From Namhaeicola litoreus (GTDB taxonomy: Bacteria > Bacteroidota > Bacteroidia > Flavobacteriales > Flavobacteriaceae), in assembly GCF_042679565.1 (NCBI RefSeq), contig NZ_JBHTMY010000002.1, positions 992,001-1,056,000 of the forward strand: DNA of 64,000 nt. Direction: 5' to 3'. The notes under the pieces were generated by a model. The model saw only the letters and a program-made list of their open reading frames with translations, was not told the origin of the DNA and did no database searches. Below are positions 53,601 to 62,672 of this stretch, piece after piece. The translations under genes and the position numbers were made by a program. The first letter of the stretch is position 1. Every line of letters begins with the position of its first letter.

Positions 53601-54203
53601 CCAACTATAGAAGAGTTAGCGTCTTACACATACAACTGTGGTGAGGTTATAATAGATGGAGATGCTATTCTTCCGCTCATGGGTTCCAATTGCAATTTCC
53701 CTGATGATGCCTTGCACCAGATGTATGGTTTGTTAGATACCCTTTGGGGGCATGATACGCGTACGGAGAACATCAACTTTATACAAGAATGCCTAGACAA
53801 AGACTTGGAGAAATTCTTGGTAAAAGACTTTTACAAGTACCACTGCAGCATGTACAAGAAAAAGCCTATTTACTGGTTGTTCAGTTCTAAAAAAGGAGCC
53901 TTCCAAGCGTTGGTTTACATGCACCGCATGAATGAATTTACCGCAGAAAAAATCCGTGCCAACTACTTGTTAGAGCACCTCAAAAACCTGCGCTCAGAAG
54001 AAGCCATGCTATCTGCCAACGAGAGCAACCTCAACACCCAAGAAGCACGCAAGCTGGAGCAAATTCGCAAGGACATCCACGAATGCGAAGAATACGACAT
54101 GGAATTGAAAAACGTTGCCGATCAACAAATCAAGTTTGATCTAGATGATGGGGTAACAGCTAATTATGAACTTTTTAAAACGGTTGTAGCCGACATAAAA
54201 TAA
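50685..54203 (+). CDS. pglX: PglX copy 1, BREX adenine-specific DNA methyltransferase
   Basis: The AdoMet motif D311-P-A-C-G-S-G-H and the catalytic N489-P-P-Y are intact, so the 1172-aa enzyme should methylate adenine. It marks host DNA at the BREX recognition site. Roughly residues 1-485 and 960-1172 are nearly the same as in the adjacent copy 2, while the central part (target recognition) is different. A palindromic repeat at 51533-51584 inserts residues S-P-S-Q-G-E-V-S-R-P-S-G-T-E-G in frame just before motif I. The stop lies 3 bp before copy 2. Confidence 0.93.
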   Translation: MNTKTFAQNARKNLLQGVAKKLLIWGFDKKGNVLEEPHSIPGGYLLRGEPYDDPNVPKLWAALKSAIAAKGIEVVVEEAAYTWFNRMMAIRIMAKNGYEEAQLSYADGMEHTPLILQRARQGYYPFLTSKEKTRLQKIIGDYNKDLEAFALLLTSYCHSHNTLKRVFGKLDDYTELLLPDNMLQDRGFLHLLNTTDAISDADYQSVELIGWLYQFYISEKKDEVFASFKKNKKAEAKDIPAATQIFTPNWIVKYMVENTAGKIWLDKNPDSPLRGKMKYLVENSSPSQGEVSRPSGTEGLISDVEELTLIDPACGSGHILVEGFDLLYQMYMEEYYTPEEAVESILKNNLFGLDIDERAAQLATFAILLKAAKVYSDVWTKDWLPQVYVMPEAHNFGQQELKDFLGKEGEDYLEELDHALRLMKQAKNLGSVMKLKLSKEAQTYIAQRFEELKNADYRDFNVEAVYQSIQSYIPVMLLLTKKYSSVVANPPYLGYKFLNGQLKQYVENQYPNTKSDLFAVFQEVLGEIGSKNSRRGIINQWAWMCIDSYKNFRERFINNYHIDSLLHLGIGVFKELNTKKVQNVALVFTNRIKIEGLTKCYKLDETFDVVEKKRLFSKREKEISKNLKTLQTIPGTPLAFWFKNDFIKLYETEPTLDDVITPRQGLATGNNAQFVRNWYEVSLSNIMQFAYDKIEAQQSKKKWFPYNKGGGYNKWFGNNYFILNWYQDGQDIKATKPKSVIRNEAYYFREGVSWSLISLNFSARYTDRGYLFDVGGSSGFPEKEDLLYSIALLNSKVSSFVLAGLNFTLNVQVGDIKRILFVKPEEDKKKLIEVLSSKLIGLSKKDFDASEMSREFKSHFLLSFKEKSIQSAYQACVTQVSADTNEFYIAEKENNSAFIELYKLNGQLEPEPDLKYLTIYQDYISEIKYSNDKIQLSINQDYLISSFINYSIGLFMGRYRLDKPGLNIAHPNPTIEELASYTYNCGEVIIDGDAILPLMGSNCNFPDDALHQMYGLLDTLWGHDTRTENINFIQECLDKDLEKFLVKDFYKYHCSMYKKKPIYWLFSSKKGAFQALVYMHRMNEFTAEKIRANYLLEHLKNLRSEEAMLSANESNLNTQEARKLEQIRKDIHECEEYDMELKNVADQQIKFDLDDGVTANYELFKTVVADIK
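51533..51584. repeat. In-frame palindromic repeat in pglX copy 1
   Basis: The stretch begins CTCCTCCCCTTCTCAAGGGG and contains two inverted repeats (CTCCCCTT/AAGGGGAG and TCCCGCC/GGGACGG-type). This is the hallmark of a dispersed G+C-rich palindromic element common between flavobacterial genes. Here it is translated. The version in copy 2 (55055-55097) is nine bases shorter. Confidence 0.85.
51615..51998 (+). repeat. 384-bp segment identical in both pglX genes (copy 1)
   Basis: By eye the 384 bases from the motif I aspartate codon onward are identical to 55128-55511, whereas flanking parts carry scattered synonymous changes. Equal lengths and full identity point to recent duplication or gene conversion of this block. 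Confidence 0.85.
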
Positions 54204-54206
54204 ACG

Positions 54207-57200
54207 ATGAACACCAAAACATTTGCACAAATTGCGCGTAAAAATCTTTTGCAAGGCGTAGCTAAGAAGCTACTTTATTGGGGTTTTGATAAAAAAGGAA
54301 ATGTATTGGAAGAACCACACAGCATTCCTGGTGGTTATTTATTGCGGGGTGATCCTTATGATGACCCAAACGTGCCTAAACTTTGGGCCGCTTTAAAAAG
54401 CGCGATTGCTGCAAAAGGCATTGAAGTGGTGGTGGAAGAAGCTGCTTATACCTGGTTCAACAGGATGATGGCCATCAGAATCATGGCCAAAAATGGCTAT
54501 GAAGAAGCTCAACTCAGCTACGCTGATGGAATGGAGCATACCCCATTGATTTTACAAAGAGCGAGACAAGGTTATTATCCCTTTTTAAGCTCCAAGGAAA
54601 AAACACGTTTGCAAAAAATTATTGGTGATTACAACAAAGACCTGGAAGCCTTTGCGCTATTGCTAACGAGCTATTGCCACAGCCACAACACGCTAAAACG
54701 TGTATTTGGTAAACTAGATGATTACACTGAGCTACTCTTGCCCGACAACATGTTGCAAGACAGCGGCTTTTTGCACTTGCTCAACACCACCGATGCCATT
54801 AGCGATGCAGATTACCAAAGCGTAGAACTCATCGGCTGGTTGTACCAGTTCTATATCTCAGAAAGGAAAGACGAAGTATTTGCTTCGTTTAAAAAGAATA
54901 AAAAGGCCGAAGCCAAAGACATTCCTGCCGCTACCCAAATCTTTACACCCAACTGGATTGTAAAGTACATGGTGGAGAACACAGCTGGAAAAATCTGGCT
55001 CGATAAAAACCCGAACTCTCCGCTAAAGGAGAAAATGAAATACCTCGTAGAAAACTCCTCCCCTTCTCAAGGGGAGGTGCCGAAGGCGGAGGGGTTAATT
55101 TCTGATGTCGAAGAACTCACGTTAATTGACCCCGCCTGTGGCTCAGGACATATTTTGGTGGAAGGCTTTGATCTGCTCTACCAGATGTATATGGAAGAGT
55201 ACTACACACCCGAAGAGGCCGTAGAATCTATCTTAAAGAACAACCTCTTTGGTTTAGACATAGACGAACGTGCTGCCCAACTGGCCACCTTTGCCATTTT
55301 GCTAAAAGCCGCCAAAGTGTATAGCGATGTGTGGACCAAAGATTGGTTGCCACAGGTCTATGTCATGCCCGAAGCCCACAACTTTGGCCAACAAGAACTG
55401 AAAGACTTTTTAGGTAAAGAAGGTGAAGACTATTTAGAAGAGTTAGACCATGCCCTGCGCCTTATGAAACAGGCCAAGAACCTAGGTTCAGTGATGAAGC
55501 TAAAGCTGAGCGAAGAAGCTCATACCTACATTGCCCAACGTTTTGAAGAACTAAAAACGGCTTCTTACCGCGACTTTAACGTAGAAGCTGTTTACCAAAG
55601 CATACAAAACTATGTCCCTGTTCTTCTATTGCTGACAAAGAAATATACTTCGGTAGTGGCTAACCCACCGTATATGGGGCAAGGAACAATGAATGCGGAT
55701 CTAAAGAATTATGTAAACAGACGTTATCCCATGTCTAAATATGATCTGTTTGCCGTATTTATGGAATCTGCCTTGGCAATGAATGTTTCTAAAGGATTGA
55801 TGGGAATGATTAACCAACATTCTTGGATGTTCTTATCCTCTTATGAAAAACTTCGCAACCATGTACTTGCTAATTTCGGTATTGCTAACATGCTGCATTT
55901 GGGCCCTCGAACATTTGAGGAATTAAGTGGCGAAATAGTTCAATCTACCGCATTTGTTTTAGAGAATAGAAAAGATATTGAAAACGGAACATATTTTCGT
56001 TTGGTAGATTACAAGGCTGTTAATGAAAAGGAAAGTGCATTTTTAGCACGGAACAATGCACACGTCAATATCCTTCAATCCAACTTCGAAAAAATACCAG
56101 GTAGCCCAATAGCATATTGGTTATCAGATCATTCATTTTCATTATTTGAGGGTGATTTGCTTAATAAATATGCCAAGCCGATGCTAGGAATGAGAACTGG
56201 TGATAATCAGAGATTTATGAGGTTCTGGCATGAAATATCTAAATCATTGCTTGGCATTGACCAAACTTCTCCAGCGGATTTTGACGCTAATTCATTTAAA
56301 TGGGTTCCATATAACAAAGGTGGTGGTCAGCGGAAATGGTATGGACTAAACAATTATGTGATTAATTGGGAGAAAAATGGATATGAAATAAAAGAAAACA
56401 CTTTGAGGGTATATCCCCAATTAGATTGGGATAATCTTGGCTGGAAAATCACTAACGAACCTTATTATTTTAAAAAAGGTATAACATGGACATCGATGTC
56501 AAGTAGTTTTATTACAGCTAGGTATTATGGTCGTGGGTACATATTTGATTCTAAAGGCCCAAGGCTTAATTCAGAGAATGACGAAAATTTAGAGTTTCAT
56601 TTAGGTCTGATCAACTCAAATTCAGCTGGAATGTTTTTAAAAGTCCTTGCACCAACATTAGATTATAATACAGGCCCTGTTGGACGAGTTCCATTCATTA
56701 AAGGTCAGAATGTGCAAGTAAAAGAGATTGTAAAAAGGTCAATATTAATATCAAAAACAGACTGGGACTCTCGAGAAACATCCTGGGATTATGAAAAGTC
56801 ACCTTTGCTAAATGAAACTCCTTCTTTAGAACAAGCCTATCAAACTTGGCAAGAAAAAGTTACGCAAGATTTCTACCAACTCCATGCCAATGAAGAAGAG
56901 CTCAACCGCATTTTTATAGACATCTATGGTTTGCAAGACGAGCTCACGCCAGAAGTCGCTTTAAAAGACATAACCATTCTGCAAGAGGAGTTAGATCGCA
57001 AGGAATTAGAACGATTAGAACCCATTTTTAGAGAACAGGGTAAAGATGCAATTCAACTACCCATAGACCGAAGTGAGGTTATTAGTCAGTTTATTTCCTA
57101 TGCCATGGGTCTGTTTATGGGGCGTTACCGTTTAGATAAACCCGGGTTAAACATTGCCCATCCAAATCCTTCGGCAGAAGAATTGGCCAGCTATACCCAC

Positions 57201-57770
57201 AATGGTGGTCAGGTTATAATAGATGAAGATGCCATTCTTCCTTTGATGGGCAGCAACTGCAATTTCCCAGATGATGCCCTGCACCAGATGTATGGTTTGT
57301 TAGACACCCTTTGGGGGCATGATACCCGTACGGAGAACATCAACTTTATACAAGAATGCCTAGACAAAGACTTGGAGAAATTCTTGGTAAAAGACTTTTA
57401 CAAGTACCACTGCAGCATGTACAAGAAAAAGCCTATTTACTGGTTGTTCAGTTCTAAGAAAGGAGCCTTCCAAGTATTGGTGTACATGCACCGCATGAAT
57501 GAATTTACCGCAGAAAAGATCCGCGCCAACTACTTGTTAGAGCACCTCAAAAACCTGCGTTCAGAAGAAGCTATGCTTTCTGCCAACGAGAGCAACCTCA
57601 GCACGCAAGAAGCACGCAAGCTGGAGCAAATTCGCAAAGACATCCACGAATGTGAGGAATACGACATGGAACTGAAAAACGTAGCCGATCAACAAATCAA
57701 GTTTGATTTGGATGATGGGGTTACCGAAAATTATAAACTGTTTGAATCAGTACTAGCAAATATTAAATAG
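54207..57770 (+). CDS. pglX: PglX copy 2, BREX adenine-specific DNA methyltransferase with a different recognition region
   Basis: Motif I is D308-P-A-C-G-S-G-H and motif IV N486-P-P-Y, both intact. At 1187 aa the gene is full length, with a normal start and stop, so it is not a decaying duplicate. The N-terminal 480 or so and C-terminal 215 or so residues follow copy 1 closely, while the middle (about 490-965) does not align beyond catalytic motifs. This implies a second recognition sequence. It carries the shorter in-frame palindromic element (S-P-S-Q-G-E-V-P-K-A-E-G). pglZ starts one base after its stop. Confidence 0.93.
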   Translation: MNTKTFAQIARKNLLQGVAKKLLYWGFDKKGNVLEEPHSIPGGYLLRGDPYDDPNVPKLWAALKSAIAAKGIEVVVEEAAYTWFNRMMAIRIMAKNGYEEAQLSYADGMEHTPLILQRARQGYYPFLSSKEKTRLQKIIGDYNKDLEAFALLLTSYCHSHNTLKRVFGKLDDYTELLLPDNMLQDSGFLHLLNTTDAISDADYQSVELIGWLYQFYISERKDEVFASFKKNKKAEAKDIPAATQIFTPNWIVKYMVENTAGKIWLDKNPNSPLKEKMKYLVENSSPSQGEVPKAEGLISDVEELTLIDPACGSGHILVEGFDLLYQMYMEEYYTPEEAVESILKNNLFGLDIDERAAQLATFAILLKAAKVYSDVWTKDWLPQVYVMPEAHNFGQQELKDFLGKEGEDYLEELDHALRLMKQAKNLGSVMKLKLSEEAHTYIAQRFEELKTASYRDFNVEAVYQSIQNYVPVLLLLTKKYTSVVANPPYMGQGTMNADLKNYVNRRYPMSKYDLFAVFMESALAMNVSKGLMGMINQHSWMFLSSYEKLRNHVLANFGIANMLHLGPRTFEELSGEIVQSTAFVLENRKDIENGTYFRLVDYKAVNEKESAFLARNNAHVNILQSNFEKIPGSPIAYWLSDHSFSLFEGDLLNKYAKPMLGMRTGDNQRFMRFWHEISKSLLGIDQTSPADFDANSFKWVPYNKGGGQRKWYGLNNYVINWEKNGYEIKENTLRVYPQLDWDNLGWKITNEPYYFKKGITWTSMSSSFITARYYGRGYIFDSKGPRLNSENDENLEFHLGLINSNSAGMFLKVLAPTLDYNTGPVGRVPFIKGQNVQVKEIVKRSILISKTDWDSRETSWDYEKSPLLNETPSLEQAYQTWQEKVTQDFYQLHANEEELNRIFIDIYGLQDELTPEVALKDITILQEELDRKELERLEPIFREQGKDAIQLPIDRSEVISQFISYAMGLFMGRYRLDKPGLNIAHPNPSAEELASYTHNGGQVIIDEDAILPLMGSNCNFPDDALHQMYGLLDTLWGHDTRTENINFIQECLDKDLEKFLVKDFYKYHCSMYKKKPIYWLFSSKKGAFQVLVYMHRMNEFTAEKIRANYLLEHLKNLRSEEAMLSANESNLSTQEARKLEQIRKDIHECEEYDMELKNVADQQIKFDLDDGVTENYKLFESVLANIK
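55055..55097. repeat. In-frame palindromic repeat in pglX copy 2
   Basis: It is the same element as at 51533-51584 (CTCCTCCCCTTCTCAAGGGG start) but with CCGAAGGCGG in place of the longer middle, removing three codons while keeping the frame. Confidence 0.85.
55128..55511 (+). repeat. 384-bp segment identical in both pglX genes (copy 2)
   Basis: This is the second copy of the block described at 51615-51998. It covers the codons of motif I and the following helical region. Confidence 0.85.
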
Positions 57771-57771
57771 C

Positions 57772-60306
57772 ATGATCAAAGAAAAGATTGTCAAATACTT
57801 TCAACAGTATCCCCAACTAAAAATATTATTCTTTTTTGACGAAAAAAAGGAATATGAAGAAGAGTTAGATAAAATGGAACTTCCAAATATTTATATCGTT
57901 AAATACGAAAATAATCCCTTTTCAATCAAATGGAAACTGGTGGATGAGTTCAAAGACAAAAAAGTGTTTTTATATCTTCCCTTACCGCACCCACTTACAC
58001 AGGAAGCTTACCATAAATTTCCTTTACTAGGACTTCTTATCGCTAATAAGGAATTACAACTAGACAATGTAGGTAGTTTTATGGAAGAGTTTGGTTTGCA
58101 AAGGCATCAAAAATCACTGATTAGCAAATACATCCAAGAATTAAAATATACCGGTGTGCAAGATGTTTGCAGACCAATATTAAATGCGAGTAATTTTCAG
58201 GTACCTGCAATCCAAAAAGGATTGCTTTCAGCTTTTCTTAAATTTAAAACCATAGAATCTTGGCCTTTTCTCATGGCTAAACTAATCACCCTTTCTCCTC
58301 CGGAACAAGAAAAAGAATTAAATCGAGTCGTTAAGAAAATAAAAGACCTCGATATGGAAGAACTGGTATGTGAAAAATTAAAAGCAGTTTCCGGAACTAC
58401 CCTTAATGAACTAAGTCAAGAAAATCTAAAAAACGTAGTCAGAAGTATTGTGTATAACAAAATTATGCAAACCATCGATGAAGTCAAAACAAACGATCCC
58501 TATGCAAAATTTAAAATAAAAGACCTGACCCAAATCACCCAGCTAAACCAAATGCTTCATGAAGTAGACAGAGGTCCTATAAAAAATGACTTTAATGCGG
58601 TATTAGACGAATTATCAAAAGAAATAAAGGGAAGTAAATTAATTGAAGTATATGGAGAATCAGCGCCATTTGCTGAGTACAATACAGAAATGATATGGGA
58701 AGTAATCAAAGAGTTACAAGATCAAATTTCTAGCGCGCCAAAAGTTGTAGCTCAAAAATTAGAACAGATTAGTTTACAACAACAGATCAACCCACATGTA
58801 ATGCAGGCCATGCGCTTCTTGATTCAAGTAACAAAAACCCATGAAGCCATACAGAAAAACACAACGTATATTCTGAATAAACCCGAGGAATATATCCAAG
58901 CATATACTGAACTGGGTTATAAAGTAGACCAGGCTTATAGGAAGGCGATAAGGTTATTCAAGGAAATTGACACCCTTGAAATTCCTAAAAACATCCATTT
59001 AGAAAAAATAAATGTCGATTTGAACAAGGCTTACGACAAACACACAGACCAATTGAACAGAGAATGGCTCAAATGTTTAAATCATTTCCAATTCGACTAT
59101 AAAAACATTCAGGTACCAAAGCAATACGATTTCTATCAAACGCAAGTAGCACATCTCGACCAAAAAGTAGTGGTGATCATCTCAGATGCTTTGCGTTACG
59201 AAGCAGCTGTAGAATTGCTTTCCGAAATGCACGGCGACACAAAAAACACGGCAGAAATCCAATACCAATTAGCCTCCATCCCTTCCAAAACGAACATTGG
59301 GATGAGCCAACTTTTACCTGGAGAGAAAATCTTTAATTCAGGTGAGATTACGATAGACGGAATTAGCTCCTCTGGTACCGAGAACAGATCAAAAATACTC
59401 AGGCTGGTAAACAAAGAATCCAGAGCCATTCAGTACAGCGATTTAGATGGGCTTTCAAGAGAAGAGTTGCGCGAAATTTTTAAAGATACAGTTGTATATG
59501 TGTACCATGACATTATAGATGCAACAGGTGACAAAAAACCTTCTGAAAGAGGGGCTTTTAGAGCAGTTGAAGAGACTATACAGGAATTAAAAAAGTTTGT
59601 GAAATTACTCCATGGATCCTATAACGTGGCAAAAGTAATTGTTACCTCAGATCATGGCTTTTTATACAATGATATCGAAATAAAAGAAAAAGACAAGGAA
59701 GAAATTCCGGTTAAGGAAAATATACAATCCCATAATAGGTATTTTATAACCGAAGAGAAGCAAAATTTAGATTTGGCTTATTCCATCCCTTTATCAGCGA
59801 CAACAGTTTTTACCGATAATGTATTTGTTAATATTCCTTATTCCGTAAATCGTTATAAAAAACAAGGGGTGGGTCATCAATTTGTGCACGGTGGTGGTAG
59901 TTTACAGGAATTGATTGTTCCCGTGATAGAAAGCGCAAGAAAACGAGAAAAGGTGAGTAAGAAAGTTAGACCAATGCTCTTAAATCGAAATAGACTAAAA
60001 ATTGTATCAAATATTTTAAAAGTGAATTTATTACAAGAAACTGAAGTTTCTCGCTTCGAAAAAGAATGTACCCTAAAACTTGGTTTATATATAGGTAATA
60101 AATTAGTGAGCAAACTTGAAACCCTTTTATTAAACTTTACAGCAGAAGCACCAAGCGATAGAATGACAAGAACAGAATTGGTACTCGCTGCAGAAGCTGC
60201 TGGTGAGCCATTTTTAAAATTAAAGATCTTTGATGAAGAAGATATGCTCAACCCGTTAATAGAAGAACGCATTCAAAACGACACATTAATTCAACAAGAT
60301 TTCTAA
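57772..60306 (+). CDS. pglZ: PglZ, BREX phosphatase-superfamily protein
   Basis: The alkaline phosphatase-like domain is clear: V-V-V-I-I-S-D-A-L-R-Y-E-A-A near residue 467 and V-T-S-D-H-G-F-L-Y near 626 supply metal-binding residues. The N-terminal 350 residues are helical. Length is 844 aa, normal for type A PglZ. It is a signature BREX component, probably with metal-dependent phosphodiesterase or nuclease activity. Its last base is shared with the brxL start. Confidence 0.93.
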   Translation: MIKEKIVKYFQQYPQLKILFFFDEKKEYEEELDKMELPNIYIVKYENNPFSIKWKLVDEFKDKKVFLYLPLPHPLTQEAYHKFPLLGLLIANKELQLDNVGSFMEEFGLQRHQKSLISKYIQELKYTGVQDVCRPILNASNFQVPAIQKGLLSAFLKFKTIESWPFLMAKLITLSPPEQEKELNRVVKKIKDLDMEELVCEKLKAVSGTTLNELSQENLKNVVRSIVYNKIMQTIDEVKTNDPYAKFKIKDLTQITQLNQMLHEVDRGPIKNDFNAVLDELSKEIKGSKLIEVYGESAPFAEYNTEMIWEVIKELQDQISSAPKVVAQKLEQISLQQQINPHVMQAMRFLIQVTKTHEAIQKNTTYILNKPEEYIQAYTELGYKVDQAYRKAIRLFKEIDTLEIPKNIHLEKINVDLNKAYDKHTDQLNREWLKCLNHFQFDYKNIQVPKQYDFYQTQVAHLDQKVVVIISDALRYEAAVELLSEMHGDTKNTAEIQYQLASIPSKTNIGMSQLLPGEKIFNSGEITIDGISSSGTENRSKILRLVNKESRAIQYSDLDGLSREELREIFKDTVVYVYHDIIDATGDKKPSERGAFRAVEETIQELKKFVKLLHGSYNVAKVIVTSDHGFLYNDIEIKEKDKEEIPVKENIQSHNRYFITEEKQNLDLAYSIPLSATTVFTDNVFVNIPYSVNRYKKQGVGHQFVHGGGSLQELIVPVIESARKREKVSKKVRPMLLNRNRLKIVSNILKVNLLQETEVSRFEKECTLKLGLYIGNKLVSKLETLLLNFTAEAPSDRMTRTELVLAAEAAGEPFLKLKIFDEEDMLNPLIEERIQNDTLIQQDF

Positions 60307-62309
60307 TGACATTAAAAGAAAAAATACTAGAAAATTTTGAAGGAAAAGTAGTTAGAAAAGACTTAACCGCTTTGGTCAAAGGGAATAATCCCGTGCCTGC
60401 GTACGTGCTTGAATATTTACTCGGACAGTATTGTGCAATCGATGACGAAGAGATTATCAATGCAGGCATTGAAAAGGTGCAAACCGTGATCCGAAACAAC
60501 TATGTCCATCGATCAGATTCGGAAATCGTAAAAGCTAAAATCCGCGAAACAGGGAGCCATAAAATCATTGACAAAATCAATGTGACTTTAAATGATAAAG
60601 CCAATATTTATGAAGCTGAATTTGCGAATTTAGGACTAAAGGGAGTCCCTATACCCGACGCGATGGTCAACAACAATCAAAAGCTACTGAGTGGTGGGGG
60701 TGTTTGGAGCATCTTAACCATGGGCTATTCACATGCAGATAATATCAACATGCGTTGGGTCGTCATAGATTTAAAACCCATTCAAGTGGCGAATGTCAAC
60801 CTCGACGAATACATTGACCTTAGAAAAAATTTCACCACAGAAGAATGGCTGGATTTATTGATGCACAGTATTGGATTAGATCCTGAATATTTCAGTAAAC
60901 GAGATAAATTCATCCAGTTATCACGGTTGATAACCCATGTAGAAAATAATTATAATTTTATTGAACTGGGTCCAAAAGGAACCGGAAAGTCCCATATTTT
61001 TTCTGAACTTTCTCCGCATGGTGTTTTAGTTTCTGGCGGCGACGTATCAAAAGCGCGTTTATTTGTGAACAACACCGGCAACAAAATAGGATTGGTTGGT
61101 TACTGGGATGTGGTTGCCTTAGATGAATTTGAACAAGAAAAAGGCAGTAGCAGAACAGACGGTGATTTGGTGAAAATCATGCAAAACTATATGGCCAACC
61201 AAAGTTTCAATAGAGGAAAAGAAACCTACCAGGCAACAGCCTCTTTGGCATTTGTTGGAAATACAAAGCACAACGTACCATATATGCTCAAAAATTCTCA
61301 TTTGTTTGAATCTATTCCTGAAGGATATATCAAGGGTGCCTTTTTAGATCGTATGCATATGTACATTCCGGGATGGGAAGTACGCATATTAAAATCATCC
61401 GTATTTTCCAAAGAATATGGCTTCATTGTAGATTACTTAGCCGAATTATTAAGAGAGTTGCGTAAAGCGGATTATGCCAATCTCTTAGATGGAAAAATTT
61501 CTTTAGATGGATCATTGACAACAAGAGATAAAACGGCCATCCGAAAGTCATTTTCAGGTTTGATGAAAATTATTTATCCACACAAAGAAATAACCGATGA
61601 AGAGCTACTCGAACTATTGGATTTTAGTGTAGAGGGAAGAAAACGAGTGAAAGATCAGTTGTATATCATTGACGAAACGTTTAAAGCCGAACCTGTAGAA
61701 TTCAAATACACGGTTTTAGCAACGGGAAAAGAATACAACCCTGAAACCTTAGAAAACTTGAATTATAATGCAGCTGTTAAAGTTCAGGAAGAAGAAGAAG
61801 AAACCGAAGAAGTTAAAAAGGAAAAACCAAGTACTAATCTTGAACCTCATCAGGTCATTTTAAAAGATAATCAGACAGGAATCTCTTATAAAAAACTCTT
61901 TGCAGAATATGTAAAAGGAGCTACATACATCACCCTGCAAGATCCATATATACGCCTGCCATATCAATTCAAAAACTTGATGGAGTTTTGTTTGATGCTC
62001 GGAAATAATAAAAATCCCGATGAAGTCTTAAATCTGGAAGTTGTGACATGGAATGAACAAGAATATCAAATAGACTCAGTGGCAAATTTTGAAGAGTTGC
62101 AGGCCAGTCTGGTCGACTTAGGAATTCACCTGAATTTTCGATTTGAGCAACATCATGATCGTTTTATCGCAGCAAACAATGGTTGGAAAATTAGCCTTGG
62201 CCGGGGACTAGACATTTTTGAAAAAATTGAAGGTAGATTTAATGTAGCCGACCTCGACCAAACACGCAGAAAATGTAAATCTTGCGAATTGACATATTTG
62301 AAAATTTAA
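60306..62309 (+). CDS. brxL: BrxL, AAA+ protein with Lon-like/MIT_C-type C-terminus
   Basis: Walker A is G-P-K-G-T-G-K-S-H near residue 220, and Walker B is V-A-L-D-E-F-E near 271. The C-terminal region (about 515-667) has the MIT_C/PLD-like pattern D-P-Y-I-R-L-P-Y-Q...H-H-D-R-F-I...G-R-G-L-D-I-F. The final C-K-S-C could bind metal. BrxL is the last gene of type 1 BREX. It forms DNA-encircling multimers and is needed for phage exclusion. At 667 aa it is complete. Confidence 0.92.
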   Translation: MTLKEKILENFEGKVVRKDLTALVKGNNPVPAYVLEYLLGQYCAIDDEEIINAGIEKVQTVIRNNYVHRSDSEIVKAKIRETGSHKIIDKINVTLNDKANIYEAEFANLGLKGVPIPDAMVNNNQKLLSGGGVWSILTMGYSHADNINMRWVVIDLKPIQVANVNLDEYIDLRKNFTTEEWLDLLMHSIGLDPEYFSKRDKFIQLSRLITHVENNYNFIELGPKGTGKSHIFSELSPHGVLVSGGDVSKARLFVNNTGNKIGLVGYWDVVALDEFEQEKGSSRTDGDLVKIMQNYMANQSFNRGKETYQATASLAFVGNTKHNVPYMLKNSHLFESIPEGYIKGAFLDRMHMYIPGWEVRILKSSVFSKEYGFIVDYLAELLRELRKADYANLLDGKISLDGSLTTRDKTAIRKSFSGLMKIIYPHKEITDEELLELLDFSVEGRKRVKDQLYIIDETFKAEPVEFKYTVLATGKEYNPETLENLNYNAAVKVQEEEEETEEVKKEKPSTNLEPHQVILKDNQTGISYKKLFAEYVKGATYITLQDPYIRLPYQFKNLMEFCLMLGNNKNPDEVLNLEVVTWNEQEYQIDSVANFEELQASLVDLGIHLNFRFEQHHDRFIAANNGWKISLGRGLDIFEKIEGRFNVADLDQTRRKCKSCELTYLKI

Positions 62310-62672
62310 CAAGTTTAAAATATATAAATAAATAATTTTAAAATTAACACCGGGAAGATCGGATTGTATGTTTAACAAGTGATATCGTTCAAGACAGACG
62401 TTGTACGAAAAGGTTCATACCAAATTCCAAATATTTACTTTTAAAAGTGAATAAACTGAAAATTGGTGTCAACAGTTGAAGAATTGTTGCTGACTTAAAG
62501 TTGCAAATTCTATGAGTTGAGGTCATTTTGGTGATATTGAATACAGATAGAAAGTTAACAATGTCTATACCTGAAAAGAGTTGCCTTGTAAGCGCTGTTT
62601 TAGTGAAAGCTTAGTATTTCGCTTTTTACAACCTAAATCTGCTGCGATGGCCTATAAAAAAAATAAAATACT
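62310..62672. other. Spacer after the BREX operon
   Basis: No gene is recognised in these 363 bases. An A/T-only hairpin (TTTAAAAT at 62314 with ATTTTAAA at 62335) just behind brxL is a weak terminator candidate. The rest shows no clear promoter and no long repeat. Confidence 0.5.

Noticed and set aside
50685..57770. Possibility that the pglX pair is a type I or type II restriction-modification system
   Set aside because: The neighbours brxA, brxB, brxC, pglZ and brxL and the protein length define BREX. There is no hsdR or separate endonuclease gene.
59877..60272. 131-codon frame on the minus strand
   Set aside because: It is antisense to the 3' part of pglZ, with no motif.
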